Origin: Trametes villosa
Taxonomy: Eukaryota > Basidiomycota > Agaricomycetes > Polyporales > Polyporaceae
Direction of reading: 5' to 3'
DNA: 64,000 bases
NCBI GenBank assembly: GCA_002964805.2
Contig: PUDQ02000010.1
Span: 992,001-1,056,000, forward strand
Below, in pieces: positions 47,778 to 59,793 of this stretch. The position numbers and the translations under genes are program-made. Below the pieces are notes generated by a model. The model did not search any database, had not been told where the DNA came from, and saw nothing but the letters and a program-made list of their open reading frames with translations. Position 1 is the stretch's first letter. Every line of letters begins with the position of its first letter.

Positions 47778-48208
47778 TTATCGACCAGCGGCCGCGTTCA
47801 GCAGGACTTGGGAAACGTAGAGGAAGTTGCGCTCGAGCTGGTACCACGATTTCGCAATGGTAGGAGAAAGCATGTAGCCCGACGAGGTTTTGACCACCTG
47901 CAGGCTGTCGCGATCGCAGTGCAGCCGCGCCATGAACGCATTCTCCGTCTTGAAGTGACGGACCATGTAGGCAAGTTCGGGGCATGTATTCGTGGCATAC
48001 AACGGCTTGCGCAGGTCCCGACTGTCGAAATTTATGTGCGGATCGACTACAGGAAACCCGGGTAGATGCTGGACGGGAGACGGGTTGATGACGGTGTATA
48101 TGATCCCGTCATAGGCAAATGATCGATGGTTCCTACACACCGAAGAAAGTCGTTAATGCCCGATAGCCAGAGTATACTAGAGGAAACTGACGTGGATGGC
48201 GCGGACAT
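47778..48208 (-). CDS. Small hypothetical protein
   Basis: Two exons (48192-48208 and 47778-48132) join to 123 residues. The first encodes only MSAPST before a GTCAGT donor. The product contains FAYDGIIYTVINPSPVQHLPGFPV and KSWYQLERNFLYVSQVLLNAA. It resembles no family I can name. The tiny first exon and the absence of a conserved motif make this a moderate call. It converges with the dynamin-like gene. Confidence 0.5.
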
Positions 48209-48506
48209 TATCTCAAAAGACCGACTGGGGGCTTCGGGGCGAAGGGCGATAGCTGAAAGGGCTGTTAGACATCGAGGGATACGATAGTATGCGCATGAGC
48301 AGGCGTACCGTGGAACTATAGCGTGGCTGAGGCCGCCAAGGGCGCCACCGTACGCCCGAGCAAGAGGAAAAGTGGCACGAGCAGCCTAGCTCTGGCGCTG
48401 GGAAGCTGTTGCCAGACAACGCAGAGAACGGTTGCTGGCAGCAGTGTCTCCTCGGATACGACGTAGGCGAGAGGTCACGTCGGAGAGTTCGCAGATTAAT
48501 GGCTTC

Positions 48507-48606
48507 GTCTGTAGGGAGAAATAACCCCCACAAACAGTGGCAGCGGAAGTTGTTGGAGTGGTAAATGGAGATTCGCGTCTGTAGGGGAGATAACCTCCAC
48601 AAACGC
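48507..48606 (-). repeat. Hairpin pair of the GGTTATNTCC family, outside the duplications
   Basis: 48507-48535 and 48575-48606 share an imperfect stem (GTCTGTAGG paired with CCACAAAC) around GGGAGAAATAACCCC and GGGGAGATAACCTCC respectively. Confidence 0.75.
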
Positions 48607-48796
48607 GGCGTGCAGGATGGACAAGGATGGACGAGTGAGAAGATGGTAAGACCGGTGCGTAGCGCCCGCGGCTGTTGTATTTGGAGTTGATCCACGCGAG
48701 CGAGTGGGGGGTTTCGCACGCGTCGCCGCACGCAGACTTCGGCTGCGAGGCGCTTAGTCTTCATCCGTCCTCTCCTCGACGTCCTCGCTCGCCCAT

Positions 48797-48865
48797 CCGT
48801 GGTTATGTCCACGGTTGGTCCGGAACTCCCCCCATCTACGTCGTCTATCAGTGGTTATGTCCACC
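48797..48865 (+). repeat. Second hairpin pair of the GGTTATNTCC family
   Basis: 48797-48814 is CCGTGGTTATGTCCACGG, a perfect 6-bp stem. 48848-48865 is CAGTGGTTATGTCCACCG, with an imperfect stem. Both have core GGTTATGTCC. Confidence 0.8.
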
Positions 48866-49232
48866 GATGGGCCCCCGCCAATCCCTCCCCCTCCCGAACT
48901 TGCGGGTGACTCTGTTCGCCCGTAGGCGCGTAGGCCCCTACCTCGACTGCCTCTCGACGACACCCTAGCCGCTCTCTTCTGACTTTCCACTGGGCGAAAG
49001 TCACTTCATGCTCGCGGTAGCCTATGTATAATCGTTAGCATAGGTCAAAGCACGCCCACGGACATCAGAGATCCCTCGGGACTACATCGGATTTGACTTG
49101 TAGTAAGTTCACTTGTCGTTGCTGCGTATGTCTTACCAGTACCAGTACTATCGCGCGGTCGCGTTGCATCACACCAGGCATCGCTTCCGCATCTCCCAAA
49201 AACAGGCTGAAAAATGCGCGCGCTCGCAGACC

Positions 49233-50248
49233 TTACGCCGCGGAATCCCGCAAACCTACATCGTACCGGGGCTCCTGACACTTGGGACACGCATCCAGGT
49301 TCCGATACGAGCCAGCGAAAGCTACACAGCTCCCGACGCACATGTCGGTGACGATCGGCACTTTACCGGTAAGTAGATCGAGCTTCCGCTTGACTTGGTA
49401 GACCGATAGCAGCTTTCGCTCCGGCTGTCGCCGCCCGACAATTGCGCAGGCGTTCTTGTAACATTCTTGGGAAGCGTTATGAAGGTCGAGGTAGAGCTCG
49501 ATGGAGTACAGGTGGTCATCGTCATCGATCTCGAGGAGCTCCTCCGGCGGGTTCCGGAGCTGCTCGCAGGCCTCTGGGCTCAGGCCGCTGCGGGGCGAGT
49601 CGAGGTTTGCGCCTGTGAGGAGTTTGATGAAGTCTAACGTCCTCTTCATATCTTCTAGGGTAACCGGCACTTCCTCGAGGCCGTCGTCGACCGCGCCTGC
49701 CGGCTCCAGGTCCGCGGCGTCCTCTTCATTGTCTTCAACCGTGGCGCGCGGGCGTGGTTCCGCTTGCGGGGGATCCGCGAACGGATTTTCGGGCGGAGGT
49801 TCCGCCGGCGACAGGCTTCGTGAAGGCAACCCAGGCTCGAATTTTGGAGGCTGCGCGTTATACGTGAACACAGTATCATTTTCGTATGGACTCGAGTAGT
49901 ACTCACCTCAATCAACGCCGCAGGGATAATAATATCTTCATCCTCCTCTGCCTCGTCTAAAGGGCGAGCCCGTTTGGCGGCACGCGCGGCCTCCTGCGAA
50001 ACCTCGCTCGACGCGTGCGACCCCCGACGCTTGCAAAGGAGTCCGTCCGCCACAGCCTTTGCAGTAGCGGCGATTTTTTCGAGGGCGCGGTGACGGAAGT
50101 AGGTGTCTTTCCACCTAGGTGTTGGGCGACCTTGGCAGTACTTGACACAACTGCACAGATGCTTCTTTCGTCGACGCTTGCCTTTCGACGCGTCTGTGGG
50201 CGGCGCTGCACCGGTTTTGGGAGGCTTGCTGGGGCGACGAGAGGCCAT
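49233..50248 (-). pseudogene. N-terminal fragment of a CACTA/Tnp2-type transposase
   Basis: Two exons (49907-50248 and 49233-49850) encode a basic start with HLCSCVKYCQGRPTPRWKDTYFRHRALE, an acidic Asp/Glu-Pro linker, a helical segment, and the zinc-binding block VTDMCVGSCVAFAGSYRNLDACPKCQEPRYD. This is the layout I know from basidiomycete Tnp2-like (CACTA/En-Spm) transposases. The protein ends just after this block; the large catalytic domain is absent and the following DNA to 49045 gives no match. It is a truncated relic with an intact splice junction. Confidence 0.75.
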
Positions 50249-51410
50249 TCGAACGAGACCGGGTGGATGGAAAGAGACACAAGATATATTCAAGGAAGTG
50301 CGACATACTACCTACACCGGTGCGCACACATCCAGTCAAGCCAATGGACTAAAATCTTGTCCTATCTGGTCTCACAGGGTCAGATCCACGGGCCCGGCAC
50401 AGAGTGGGTCGCATGTTGGACAAGTCGAGCGGCTTCATCGCGAAGGGCACGAAGGCAAGAAGCAAGATATGACAGCTATTCAAGCGCCCGACCCGATGGG
50501 ACACGATGGCGTCAGAGGGGACTATGCTGGCCATAGCTCACCCGACGGGACCCGAAGCGCCCAGAACGGTTTTTCACCGGGGCTCACACCCAGTGAGCAT
50601 CGCGTCAGGGCGAGGAGGCGAATGAGACACACGCACTGAGCGGAGTTTAGTCTGCGTCGGCGGCGTGTAAGACACACGAGGGTCTTCGCGGATGGGTGGC
50701 GGCCCGTGCGGGCGTGGAGCGGAGTGCGGGACAGCGGATGCAGCGAGGTGCGACGAGGAGGCGAGGGCGAGGTGGACGAGGCAGGCTGCAAAGGAATAGA
50801 AATAAAATTAACAGTAGACGGCGAAATTGAATGAGCGGTGGAGTTGAATAAAGCGTGCGTGGGACGGGGAGCTCGAGGGCGTCGGCGATGGAAGCGCTCG
50901 AGGAGCTCGTTGAAGGTGGTATCCCACCACGGGCATCGTCGAATATTCATCGTCGAATGTTCGACCGGACAGAAGTCGTTTCCAAGCCCAACCATTCCTG
51001 AGTCGGACGATAGCGCGCGCGCGCGCACCAACGCCGCAGATGAGGCTGAGAGCACGTGGCTGGACGGAAAGTGTATGAAGCGATTGGGCGGATACGCGCG
51101 CTGGAGCCGACCAGAGACAGAACGCATCACTTTGAAGGCCGACAACTCACCAAGTTTCCAGCATTCCCTAAAGGACCATTCGCACTCTCAGGATAACTTC
51201 CTAGAAATGTCTGTTCGGACTGGGAAAGAAGCGGCGAACTTGACATATGATATATGATAGCCAATCCGGGATTGCAGATGGGCGCCTACATGCAGACACT
51301 ACCCTTTCTCCCTTTCTCCCTTGCGACACTTGCCACTCCCGAGACATCTTTGAAGCCCACTAGCTTTGACAGCGGAGCCACTGTCACTCTATCTCTTTTA
51401 AAAACTTGTC
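50249..51410. other. No recognisable gene
   Basis: Upstream of both the transposase fragment and the next gene. Frames 50522-51145 minus and 50838-51257 plus overlap each other and have no motif. Confidence 0.4.
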
Positions 51411-53358
51411 ATGAGCAGCCTGGATCCTCCCAGTTTTCGCCCGAGGTCTCTACTCCTGAAGCTCGTAGAGCTTGACATCCGCAACCACCTCAACATGACT
51501 CGTCGTCGCGTTTTTTCTGTTTGTGGCGAAGTGTACTCACCGGATGAGGATATACGAAGGCAATGGAAGGTGAGTTCAAAGGTTGCCTCCTGCTTCTCAC
51601 ATCGTAGGGTACATTAAGTCACAATATTCACAGGAGAGACACATAAACCGACGACGTTTCTCAATACGAGTATCCCGCAATACGGCACAAGATCGCGCGG
51701 ATCCGGGACTTCTACAACGTAATAGGTGAGTTTACCAGATGGTATAGCCGTGCGAGCACATCGTTACACAGTGTGTGCAAGGGATGGCAAAGCAGAAAGA
51801 ACGCTACTACAAGTTGTCTCCGATCAGTCCCCTCCAGTTCCGAGTGCATCCGAGCAGCCCCAACTACCCAGTCTTAGAGATATTCCAACCCGCTCAGAGA
51901 GCACTCTGAATGCGAGTTCCCTCATGGACGTTGACACGCTGGTGGCTGCCCCTACCAACTTAGCCGAGGCGCGAGGAGGAAGTCCTTCGATCCAAGAGGT
52001 GCGTTTCGTTCTGTCGCGATGGGTCATTGAGCTGATGTAACTATGTATGTCTGTGGTCGAAAGGACCCCATGTCGCTGCTGCATGATGCTACGGATAGCG
52101 GGGACGATGCGCCTGGCTCGTCTGCGGTCGTTGGTACTCTTGTGCAAGCGACATGGCCTGCACGAGAACTGTCGCCCCGCCTTGATGCGTCGATTGAAAC
52201 TGCTCGCGGACCTGCATTCCCCAGCCTCGTACAAGAGCGCCAGCCACTACGTCCTCAAGAGCCCGTTCCGTCGAATGTCGACAACGACCGCTCCTCTCCC
52301 TCGGCGACACTTCCAACCTGCGACGCTACTCTTGCGGGTGCCTCTCAGAGGAGAGTACGATTCGTCATAGAGAAGCTGATGCCCGTGGTCGAAGTCTCTG
52401 TCGTCCGCGGTCGTGAGCCCATGGGCTGCACAACCTCAGGGACGGTCATATACCCAGGGCTACACACGTGTAAGTCTTCGCGCCAACATGTAGACCGACC
52501 ATGCTCAATAGATTCTTAGCTGGAACCTTGCAAAATCCAGGCAGTAGCAACCACGGCGCAGCCCATGATTCTAGTATTGCGTTCACCGATCATACGAGCG
52601 GTGCGGCAGCGCTGCACACCCACGTTCAAGAATCGGTACCTCTCTACGCACTCGCGGAGCCTTCGCTCCCCGTATGTAGTGCCGAAAATCCCCTTGAACC
52701 CTCCGCGACTGCACACGCCGGCCCGTCGACTAGTCGGCATCATCTCGATGGCGCCAGTATGAAAACCGTCATCCCAACAGACGAAACCCACCAGCTCCTT
52801 AGGTCTACGTCACGATCAGACGCCTCTGTAGTTGCTCGGCCAGCAGCCGACGGAGCAGCTCTTCGTCCTGTAGGAGCTGCTCCGCGCATGGAGGTTCGCG
52901 CCTTCCGTGCAGGAGGGCAGGATGGTTTAACGCGGTGGTACTGGACTGCTGCTGCCCACGATCTCGCCCATCCCCCACACGTGAATGCAATCCCTGGGGA
53001 TCTCTTCGTACATTCCAACACGCGGACCGGCGGCTTCCAAAGCTGGATATGGACAAACTCGTGGATCATTGCGGCAGCAGGAGTTCCCCACCCAACGGTG
53101 GCTGATCGCTTTTTGTGGTTTCGTTCGGAGGCGACACCTAGCTGGATCACAGGGCATACTCTGCGAACATACAAGAGTCGAAAGCGCAAAGAAGAGCTAG
53201 AGCGATCGCAACTTGAGGTGGGTCGTGATCCTCAAGTTACTGGCGCCTCATTGACGTGTCGTATAGTCCACGATCTCGAATTAGCTCGCAAACGCAGTTC
53301 GCAGGTGCAGGGTCAATGCCGTCGTAGATATGGCGTGGATATGAACCGCATCGTGTGA
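51411..53358 (+). CDS. Hypothetical protein, basidiomycete type
   Basis: Five exons join in frame to 571 residues: 51411-51569, 51634-51718, 51772-51998, 52064-52469 and 52520-53358. The N-terminus is basic (RRQWKERHINRRRFSIRV), followed by a long disordered Ser/Pro/Ala/Thr-rich region. Near the C-terminus is a compact segment with GDLFVHSNTRTGGFQSWIW, HPTVADRFLWFRSEATPSWI and TYKSRKRKEELER. I have seen similar segments in uncharacterised agaricomycete proteins but know no function. The Trp-rich part could be a small beta-domain, and the basic end could bind nucleic acid or be a nuclear signal; both are inference. Exon 2 is cut at GTAATA because this restores the frame. Confidence 0.65.
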
Positions 53359-55081
53359 GCCTCAGCAACATGCCTGGCGAAGGTGTACAGCTCTGCGCGT
53401 TCGTCTACTATACCTCTTACCGCTTTGACATTCCCACCTTCGTTGCGTAGCTTTCTCATCACCATCTGTGCAGCCCACTCTAAGTGCACATACACAGTTC
53501 ATTCCCCCCGCAGTATCGTCACGCAACCGTGTATACCCAAACATCGCTCAGTGTACATCCGCACCCCCATCCCCATCATAGTCTTCGCTTTCCGGGCTTC
53601 CCTAGCTACCGCTCGTCTGTATATATGCCCAGAGTCTACACCTCAATGAATCTCGTTTTCGCTCCTTGAAGCTCCTACTCTTCGCCCATCGTTGGTGCTT
53701 CCTCAACCATGTCGCTGATTGATCACCACAGCGCCCTTAGTTAGCGTCATGTCAAATTTTTCTGCCGTGATAAGTCGGAGTGGATGATAGTGGCTGCTCA
53801 GCCCTCATCCTCGGCGGTTCTCCGGCTTGTCTTTCACCCAACTCGCGAAATCATACACCTTGTGCCAATGTATGTCGCATGCGGCAACCATTCTGAAAGC
53901 TCCGTGCGCAAAAATCTGCGGCGCACGCCACCACGAGCGCGAACGAGATTTCCTTCAAGTACCCCGAACGTGCTTACGAGAGCATCGTGATAACACACAA
54001 GAGCTGTAGTAAGAGAAAGGTGCGCTGCACATGGTCGTGGGGCCCGCGCCGAACTGTTGCGCGCGAAGGCCGACGTTGTGTACGAGGCTCAGGTAGCCCT
54101 GGAGCTTGGAGCGCCCCCCTGTTGTAAAGGCAGTCGTCTCGCTATATATGCGCATCTTAAACATAAGAATGGCCGGGGAGGGCAAGTCGACGGCAGGGCG
54201 GGCGAGCAAAGCGCGAGGCGAGGGGGCAGAGCACAAGGCGGGCGGGCTGAAGTTGAGCGTTCAGCGGCGATCACGAGTTGGATCGAGGGGTGCTAAATGT
54301 CAGTGCCCTACCCTGCAAGGTGCCCTGGGTACTCTGGGCAAGAATGCCCTAGGAGACGTCGAGAACATCTAGATTATCTAGCTACATCCGCAAAGTAACA
54401 AGACTGTTCCGTGCAAACCGGTACTGCTCATGCTCGGTGGGTTCCCGCTACCTTCATCGCGCGAACATCGGAAGCTGAAAATAACTTGCGATAATCATTG
54501 GCACAAAGTGTGAGACTCGCTCAGCGCCCAAAGAGCGCCAAGGATCTCCGCAGATAGGCACGGGTCTCTCCGTAGCGTGCAAGACCACTTTCACCGGTAG
54601 CTAAGTTTATGACAAACAACCAAGCAACCGGTATTCTATAGGCGAAGGCACCAAGGAGCGGCGAGGATGCTTTGTATAGAAGCGAGTCAAACTTCGTTTC
54701 GAGATGAGTCGATATGCGTCAGGAGCGCGAGGCCGCGAGGACAAAGGATAAGAGCATCGGACTGAATTACCCTTGCAAGCGGCTTGAGGCGGCGGCATCC
54801 GGATCTCCACCTCGTTGAACGAATCGACCGGTCCTTAAGTAATAGCCTTTGTAACTACAGTCCACTACACGCGTGAGGACTGCATGCATGTATGCAACAC
54901 CGACCTCTTTGTACCGATCCATCCAAAGGTTTAGGTCTGACCCATGACACTTCGGTGCGATAAGGTACTGTCCGTTCACTACCGGGAACGAAGTCGCGCT
55001 CGTATTTAAAGGACCGAGCTCACCCCACGTAGGACCTCATCACCTGTTGAATCTTCTCCCCGAGTTCTCACATTATTCGCA
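53359..55081. other. No confident gene
   Basis: A minus-strand frame at 54767-54979 is moderately protein-like (YLIAPKCHGSDLNLWMDRYK) but short and without partners. The rest holds no recognisable feature. Confidence 0.4.
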
Positions 55082-55741
55082 ATGTCAGAGATAGGCTTCA
55101 TGTGCGTTGTGACTGTCCTTTCATGGCTTTTTCTTTCCTGATAGCGACTACAATTACGCTGTTTCTAGGACCCTCAGCTATGAATGGCACGAAGCGGATT
55201 ATTCTTACGTGGACGAAATCATAGACGATGGCGAGGCGGTAACGGTCCAGGCAGTGGTCGCCCTCGTCACCATGCAGACGTTGTTCCATCCGTGCGCGCA
55301 AGGTATGGGCGTCATTTATCAACACTGCTTTGACCTACGCTAACGTTTTACATCAGTGGGACTCGTCGTTTACGGAGCGGGTACAAATGAAATCCTCTTT
55401 GCGGAGGTTATCAAGGATTGGTCCCTGTACACGTTCGACGTGAGCATTCGGATAAATGTTATTTCACGGGTGCACTGAATGCTTCTGTTGCGCAGGGCGA
55501 TACCAATGAAATCCAGTGGGCAGTCGAAGGCCCTCGGAGCGATCTCCACTGGCTGTCCTTTGCGACCAAGAGAGATCGGCGACGCTTTTTGACAGGATTT
55601 CGCCGCGGGTTGGAGTTGTTCGTGGAGGGTTGCCAGTTAGACAAGACGTTGATCGAAGCCATCGCCACATCTGCTCGCCCAGGCGCAGTTTCCAACCAGC
55701 GTGTGTCGATGGAGGACGCCCTCGCGGGCAGGATTCTGTAA
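55082..55741 (+). CDS. Small hypothetical protein
   Basis: Four exons join in frame: 55082-55101, 55145-55302, 55357-55439 and 55496-55741, about 168 residues. The product begins MSEIGFIDYNYAVSRTLSYEW and includes GLVVYGAGTNEILFAEVIKDW, then a basic RDRRRFLTGFRRGLELFVE helix. No family is recognised. The stop TAA overlaps a GTAAG donor-like sequence, so a further exon cannot be excluded. All three introns restore the frame and have consensus ends. Confidence 0.6.
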
Positions 55742-56301
55742 GTCGGGTTCTTCAGTCGCGGAAGACACGTGGCACTGACTTGATGAAGTCATTCGAATCC
55801 CGCTCAAGACTCGAGCCAGGACGGGTCGACGGACCTGCCTACAACCACGGTTGGGATCTGCGAGAGTATACTGCGTGCGGTGGTCCACTGGATTGTCTCG
55901 AAGGTTTGGGGCGAAAGACAGTAGAGCTGTGATACAATCTCGTGTTCCTTGGAGCTCAAAGCGCAGTGCAGTAGAGAGCTATAAGATATGTTTTCCAAGG
56001 GAACTCAGCGCGAAATTCCACTTCTTGTTCATGCCGGCATCATTCACCGCCGCGGTTGACCGAATGACAAACCTAATTGCTGTCCTGGACTCACTCAACC
56101 GCGAAGTACAACTTGAGGCATCTAAGCGGGGCAAAACCCCGGCAGAGGGCTACTCAACGCTTTGATGCACGATATCTGCAAGTAAGTCAGCGATCGAGGA
56201 CAGAGTATGCACGGCAGTGAGCGCACCTCCCCAGCGCTGGGCTTGATAGAGGCGGTCGACGGCCGAGATGTCCAGCGGGCGACGTTCTGCGGCACACATC
56301 G
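55742..56301. other. No recognisable gene
   Basis: Between the small gene and arm B. A short frame ending at 56165 (FTAAVDRMTNLIAVLDSLNREV) is helix-like and could be a further exon of the preceding gene, but I could not connect it. Confidence 0.35.
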
Positions 56302-56631
56302 TAGTGGTCGTTCACGTCAGTATGGAAGCCGACGCCCGGGGTCAGCCTGAACGCTCGGCAGACGTCGATACAACGTAGCACAGGGGCGCGTCGGGCCGCG
56401 CCCAAGCGGGACTCAACATGAAGAGGACGCGTACGGGCAGTCTACAGGTGCTCCCGACGCAGTATCCGACGGGGCTCCGGGTCCGGTACGAGTTTGAGTG
56501 CGTCGAGGGACGCGTCGTGCGTGGACTTGGACGATTGGGTGCGAGCAGGCCTCGTGTAGGACAGGTTGAGATCAGCGACAGCAATGCGGTGGATACCAGC
56601 ACATGCAGTGGAGGGTGGCGGAGGGGAGCGG

Positions 56632-56658
56632 GCTGTAGCGGAAATAACCGCCTACAGC
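56632..56658 (-). repeat. Single hairpin of the GGTTATNTCC family, in arm B
   Basis: Inverted copy of 41463-41489: stem GCTGTAG/CTACAGC. Confidence 0.85.
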
Positions 56659-56939
56659 AGGGATGAAGATGAGAGCGAGAGAGAGGTCGTCGCGAGAGCC
56701 GGACTCTGAGAATACAAGGCCATAGGCGCGCGTCGCGCGACAACAGAAGGCTACGGAGGCTTCAGTCGGAGTTGGGAGTAGTTAGTATTATGTAAGTAGC
56801 TGCCTTTGCGGTCCGGTGTAGCGACAATAGTACGTGTTAATGGATCGAATCCCTACTCTCTCTCTGACTCTCTCCTTCTGAATCTCCACACACGGCGCAC
56901 TGGCCGTCGTGAATCTCTCATCCGCCCATCACCTCCGAG

Positions 56940-57030
56940 TCTGAGCTGGGTTATCTCCCGCTCAGATCCTCCCACCCCGCCTCCTCCCTCCCCTCTTTCC
57001 TGGCCTGCACGGGTTATCTCCCCTGCAGGC
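56940..57030 (+). repeat. Hairpin pair of the GGTTATNTCC family, in arm B
   Basis: 56940-56966 has stem TCTGAGC/GCTCAGA; 57003-57030 has stem GCCTGCA/TGCAGGC. Both enclose GGGTTATCTCCC. A third, degenerate core GGGGCATCTCCC follows near 57100, flanked by direct rather than inverted repeats. Confidence 0.85.
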
Positions 57031-58309
57031 TGCGCGACTCGCCCGCGGAAAAGACCGCTCCTCTGCGTTCGACGAGCTCGAGGTTCTGTCGTTCGGACCG
57101 GGGCATCTCCCGTTCAGACCACCAGCCGGGCATCTACGTCTTACCCAACGACATCTCCGCCGGCAGTCGTAGCACACCCGCACCTGGGCCCGTATGGCCT
57201 CCACACGCGCCCGCCAGGACCGGCCCTTCCGCCAGGCGGCACCCGCTCGCAGGTTCCGCCCATTCGAGACGTTGCGGACATTCCCTCCCCTGCCCATCCA
57301 CCGTCTTCTCTCGCCCTGCGACATGCGCGGCGAGACACCCCGCCCTCTATCCGCTCTGGACTGTAGGGTCGCCCGCTCGTCCTCCCGTTCCTCGCGACAA
57401 TCCCGCTGGCCTTCCCGAGGCATCGAGCCAACCGCGGAGCGTGCTGAGCAGCGTCTCTGAACGCTCGCACTAGGCCTTGCCTCCGACCCCGAAACGACCT
57501 TGGTGACGGTATTCGACGCGACGGACGCCCTGGACCCCGCAGGCCCGCTCAGCCCGCTCAGCCCGCTCAGCCCGCCAATAGCCTGCGCTTAATCTGCAGT
57601 CGCCGCGTCTGCCGCGCGAGTGCTGCCGTGTCGAGAGCCCTGTGCGCATGCCGATGACGGTCTGCTCGATCGTACGCGCTCTCTGAGACGTCGGCGGGCA
57701 CGACTCGAGGATGACCAGGGCTGGTACACCAGCACGAGCACATCGGTGACCCACTGCAGCACCAAGCGCAGCCAGGCCTGGGCATGCGCACCAGCCGGAG
57801 CGCTAGTTCACGGTACGCCCCTCTTTCCCTCTTTGCCAGCGTCTCCTCTGACCGGTGTAAATGTAGTCATCCCGGCATTGCCAGAAGATATCGCGACCGA
57901 CCTTCCCGTACGCTCGAATCCTTGCCGCTGCTGGACTCTCTCTCTCTCTTCCGCTCGCTTCGTCGCCCGTCCTCCCTGCCTCCTGCCCTCCTCTACGCGC
58001 CCTCGTGCTTTCCTCTCGTGATCCAGGCGGCATCGTAGTACCTGCGCCCTCCAGGCCGCTTTCGGGCGTTGCGGCTCGCTCCCATTAGTCGGTGCGTCCT
58101 TCGCGGCCTCCAGCCATGGTAGCGCCAGCACTTACAACGTAGGGCCCCCGGAATTGCGTTGAAGCAGCCCTCCCTAATGCTTAGTGCTACGTCAGTGTCA
58201 GACTCACCTATCAGATTTCCCGCTTCCGTGTCAATGCTGTCGCCCCGCGCCCTCCGATCAGGCGGCTGCATCTGGTATCTCGCCTAGCTCGCCATCCGTC
58301 TCCGGAACA

Positions 58310-58960
58310 TCACGTACAGCGTCGCGCATCTGCACACTCTCCCAGGTTCAATCTCCAACGATGTATGTTCGTGCATCCCATGCTCAGTTTCTTTGCCTTG
58401 GCCCTCTTTGCTCGTATGGATCGACTCTGTGGCAGGTCGTTGTGTGTGGACGTGTTCTCCAGACGTGCAAGCAACTCCACGATTGCTACCACAATCCGCC
58501 TCGTGGTATCTTCGGAGTTCGTCGATACGGCGCGAGACTGCGCCGAAAGCTCGCAGGCCCAGTCAACCTCGATCTGCTTCCTCGGTCCGAGGGATTCGCG
58601 GGCAGGCTGAGTGTGCCCCTCTGGGACTAACTGCCTCCAGTCCTCTTCTATCTCAATATGTGGAGGGAGCGCTGCCGCGTACCACTTCGGCAGCCAACTT
58701 TGTCTGGATGAGCGATACTGTCGCCATAGGTGCTGCGCCTCGTTCACGCTTGTGCCCGCGTCCACGTCGCCCCCCTTTGCGTGTATTCCCGCTCCCGCTC
58801 CCGCTCCCGCTCCCGCTCCCGCTCCCGCTCCCGCTCTCCGCCTCATAGCCCCCACCTCACGAATGTCTGCATCCACGTCACCATCACGCACATGCACGCC
58901 ATCTGTCCCAAGCACCACGTGCGTTTTGCGCGTCCCTGTGAGCTCGCGGCTCAGGGGCAC
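58310..58960 (-). pseudogene. Protein-like frame in arm B, disrupted by the indel in arm A
   Basis: Open frame of 216 residues with THVVLGTDGVHVRDGDVDAD, a Gly-Ala repeat encoded by the hexamer microsatellite, RQYRSSRQSWLPKWYAAALPP and VVAIVELLARLENTSTH. Arm A retains only the last part. It may be an exon of the gene once carried by the duplicated segment. No family is recognised and the start is arbitrary. Confidence 0.35.
58788..58837. repeat. Hexamer microsatellite (CCGCTC)n
   Basis: About eight units of CCGCTC, present in arm B and absent from arm A. Confidence 0.9.
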
Positions 58961-59365
58961 CGCATATCAAGGCGGGGGCATGGTGCCACCCAGATCATCA
59001 CTCTCCCATTGAGCGCGACAGACGAATATGGCGACGGCCGGGCGGACGTGCGCGCCTTACCGACAGATGCTCTCAGCCGTTTCTCGCCCAAAGCTATTCC
59101 GCGGACGAGATCGGGCACAATGTATGGAACCAAGCACAGTCGCGCCATGCTGCCATATCTTCGAGCAGTTCGCTGGAGGCTCCCAACGAGTTGCGCACTC
59201 TGCTGTACAGCGAACGAGGAGCTCAGTCTATGTGTAAACTCGATATAAGCTACAAAACTCTCCCTTTCGCCGACGTGGCAATAGTATTAGCTGCGGGATG
59301 GAACGAACCGCGACGTAAATCCAAACCTCTTGCCGTTGGCTGACGAACCTCAAATACCTCGTAGT

Positions 59366-59793
59366 CTGACGTCGCGACCGCGGGGAATGCCGTCACTCGA
59401 TAGAGTACAGACGATGTCATGCAATGGATGCTTCCTCGCACAGCCTTGCCGGTGCCTCCGGCGAAAGGCGTAGCACCGGTCGCATCCACCCGGAGCTTCT
59501 CGCCCGTTCGAGCTGCTCCCAATGTAAAGCCTTTCACCCCTTCTCATCCCGGAAGGTGTACGTACTTATTATCTAAGGCGCCCAGGCCTGAGGCTTTACC
59601 CGTCATGTCACCTTTTCGGAGATCTCAACAGCTCGCACACAAGGCTGAAGCCGCCCGCGGAGGCAAGCCAGGGACTGTTGTCGTAACGGGCGGTACAAAT
59701 GGGTAGGTACATCAATCGAGAGTTGAGTTTACGTATATTCCATGGTGCGTTGCGAATTATGAACAATCGACCCTCCGTCTTTCGTCAATGAGA
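59366..59793. other. Short interval, no confident gene
   Basis: A plus-strand frame at 59419-59706 (Pro/Ala/Lys-rich, ending GKPGTVVVTGGTNG) has no supporting motif. Confidence 0.35.

Larger units (their letters stand above)
48209..49232. other. Non-coding interval with two hairpin pairs
   Basis: A long minus-strand frame (48213-48812) is rich in Ser, Pro, Arg and Cys and passes straight through the hairpins. I regard it as spurious. No other gene was found. Confidence 0.5.
56302..59365 (-). repeat. Large duplication, arm B (inverted copy of 39140-41816)
   Basis: Reverse complement of arm A. It carries about 0.4 kb more, around 58560-58985, including a hexamer repeat, and only three units of the 9-bp minisatellite. 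The inner boundary is sharp at GTCGTTCACGTCAGTAT (56303). The arms enclose about 14.5 kb. Confidence 0.85.

Noticed and set aside
48213..48812. 199-residue minus-strand frame
   Set aside because: Passes through both hairpins of the first pair and is Ser/Pro/Arg/Cys-rich; no motif.
57085..57125. A further hairpin with core GGGGCATCTCCC
   Set aside because: The flanking words GTTCGGAC and GTTCAGAC are direct, not inverted, repeats, so no stem forms. At best a degenerate member.
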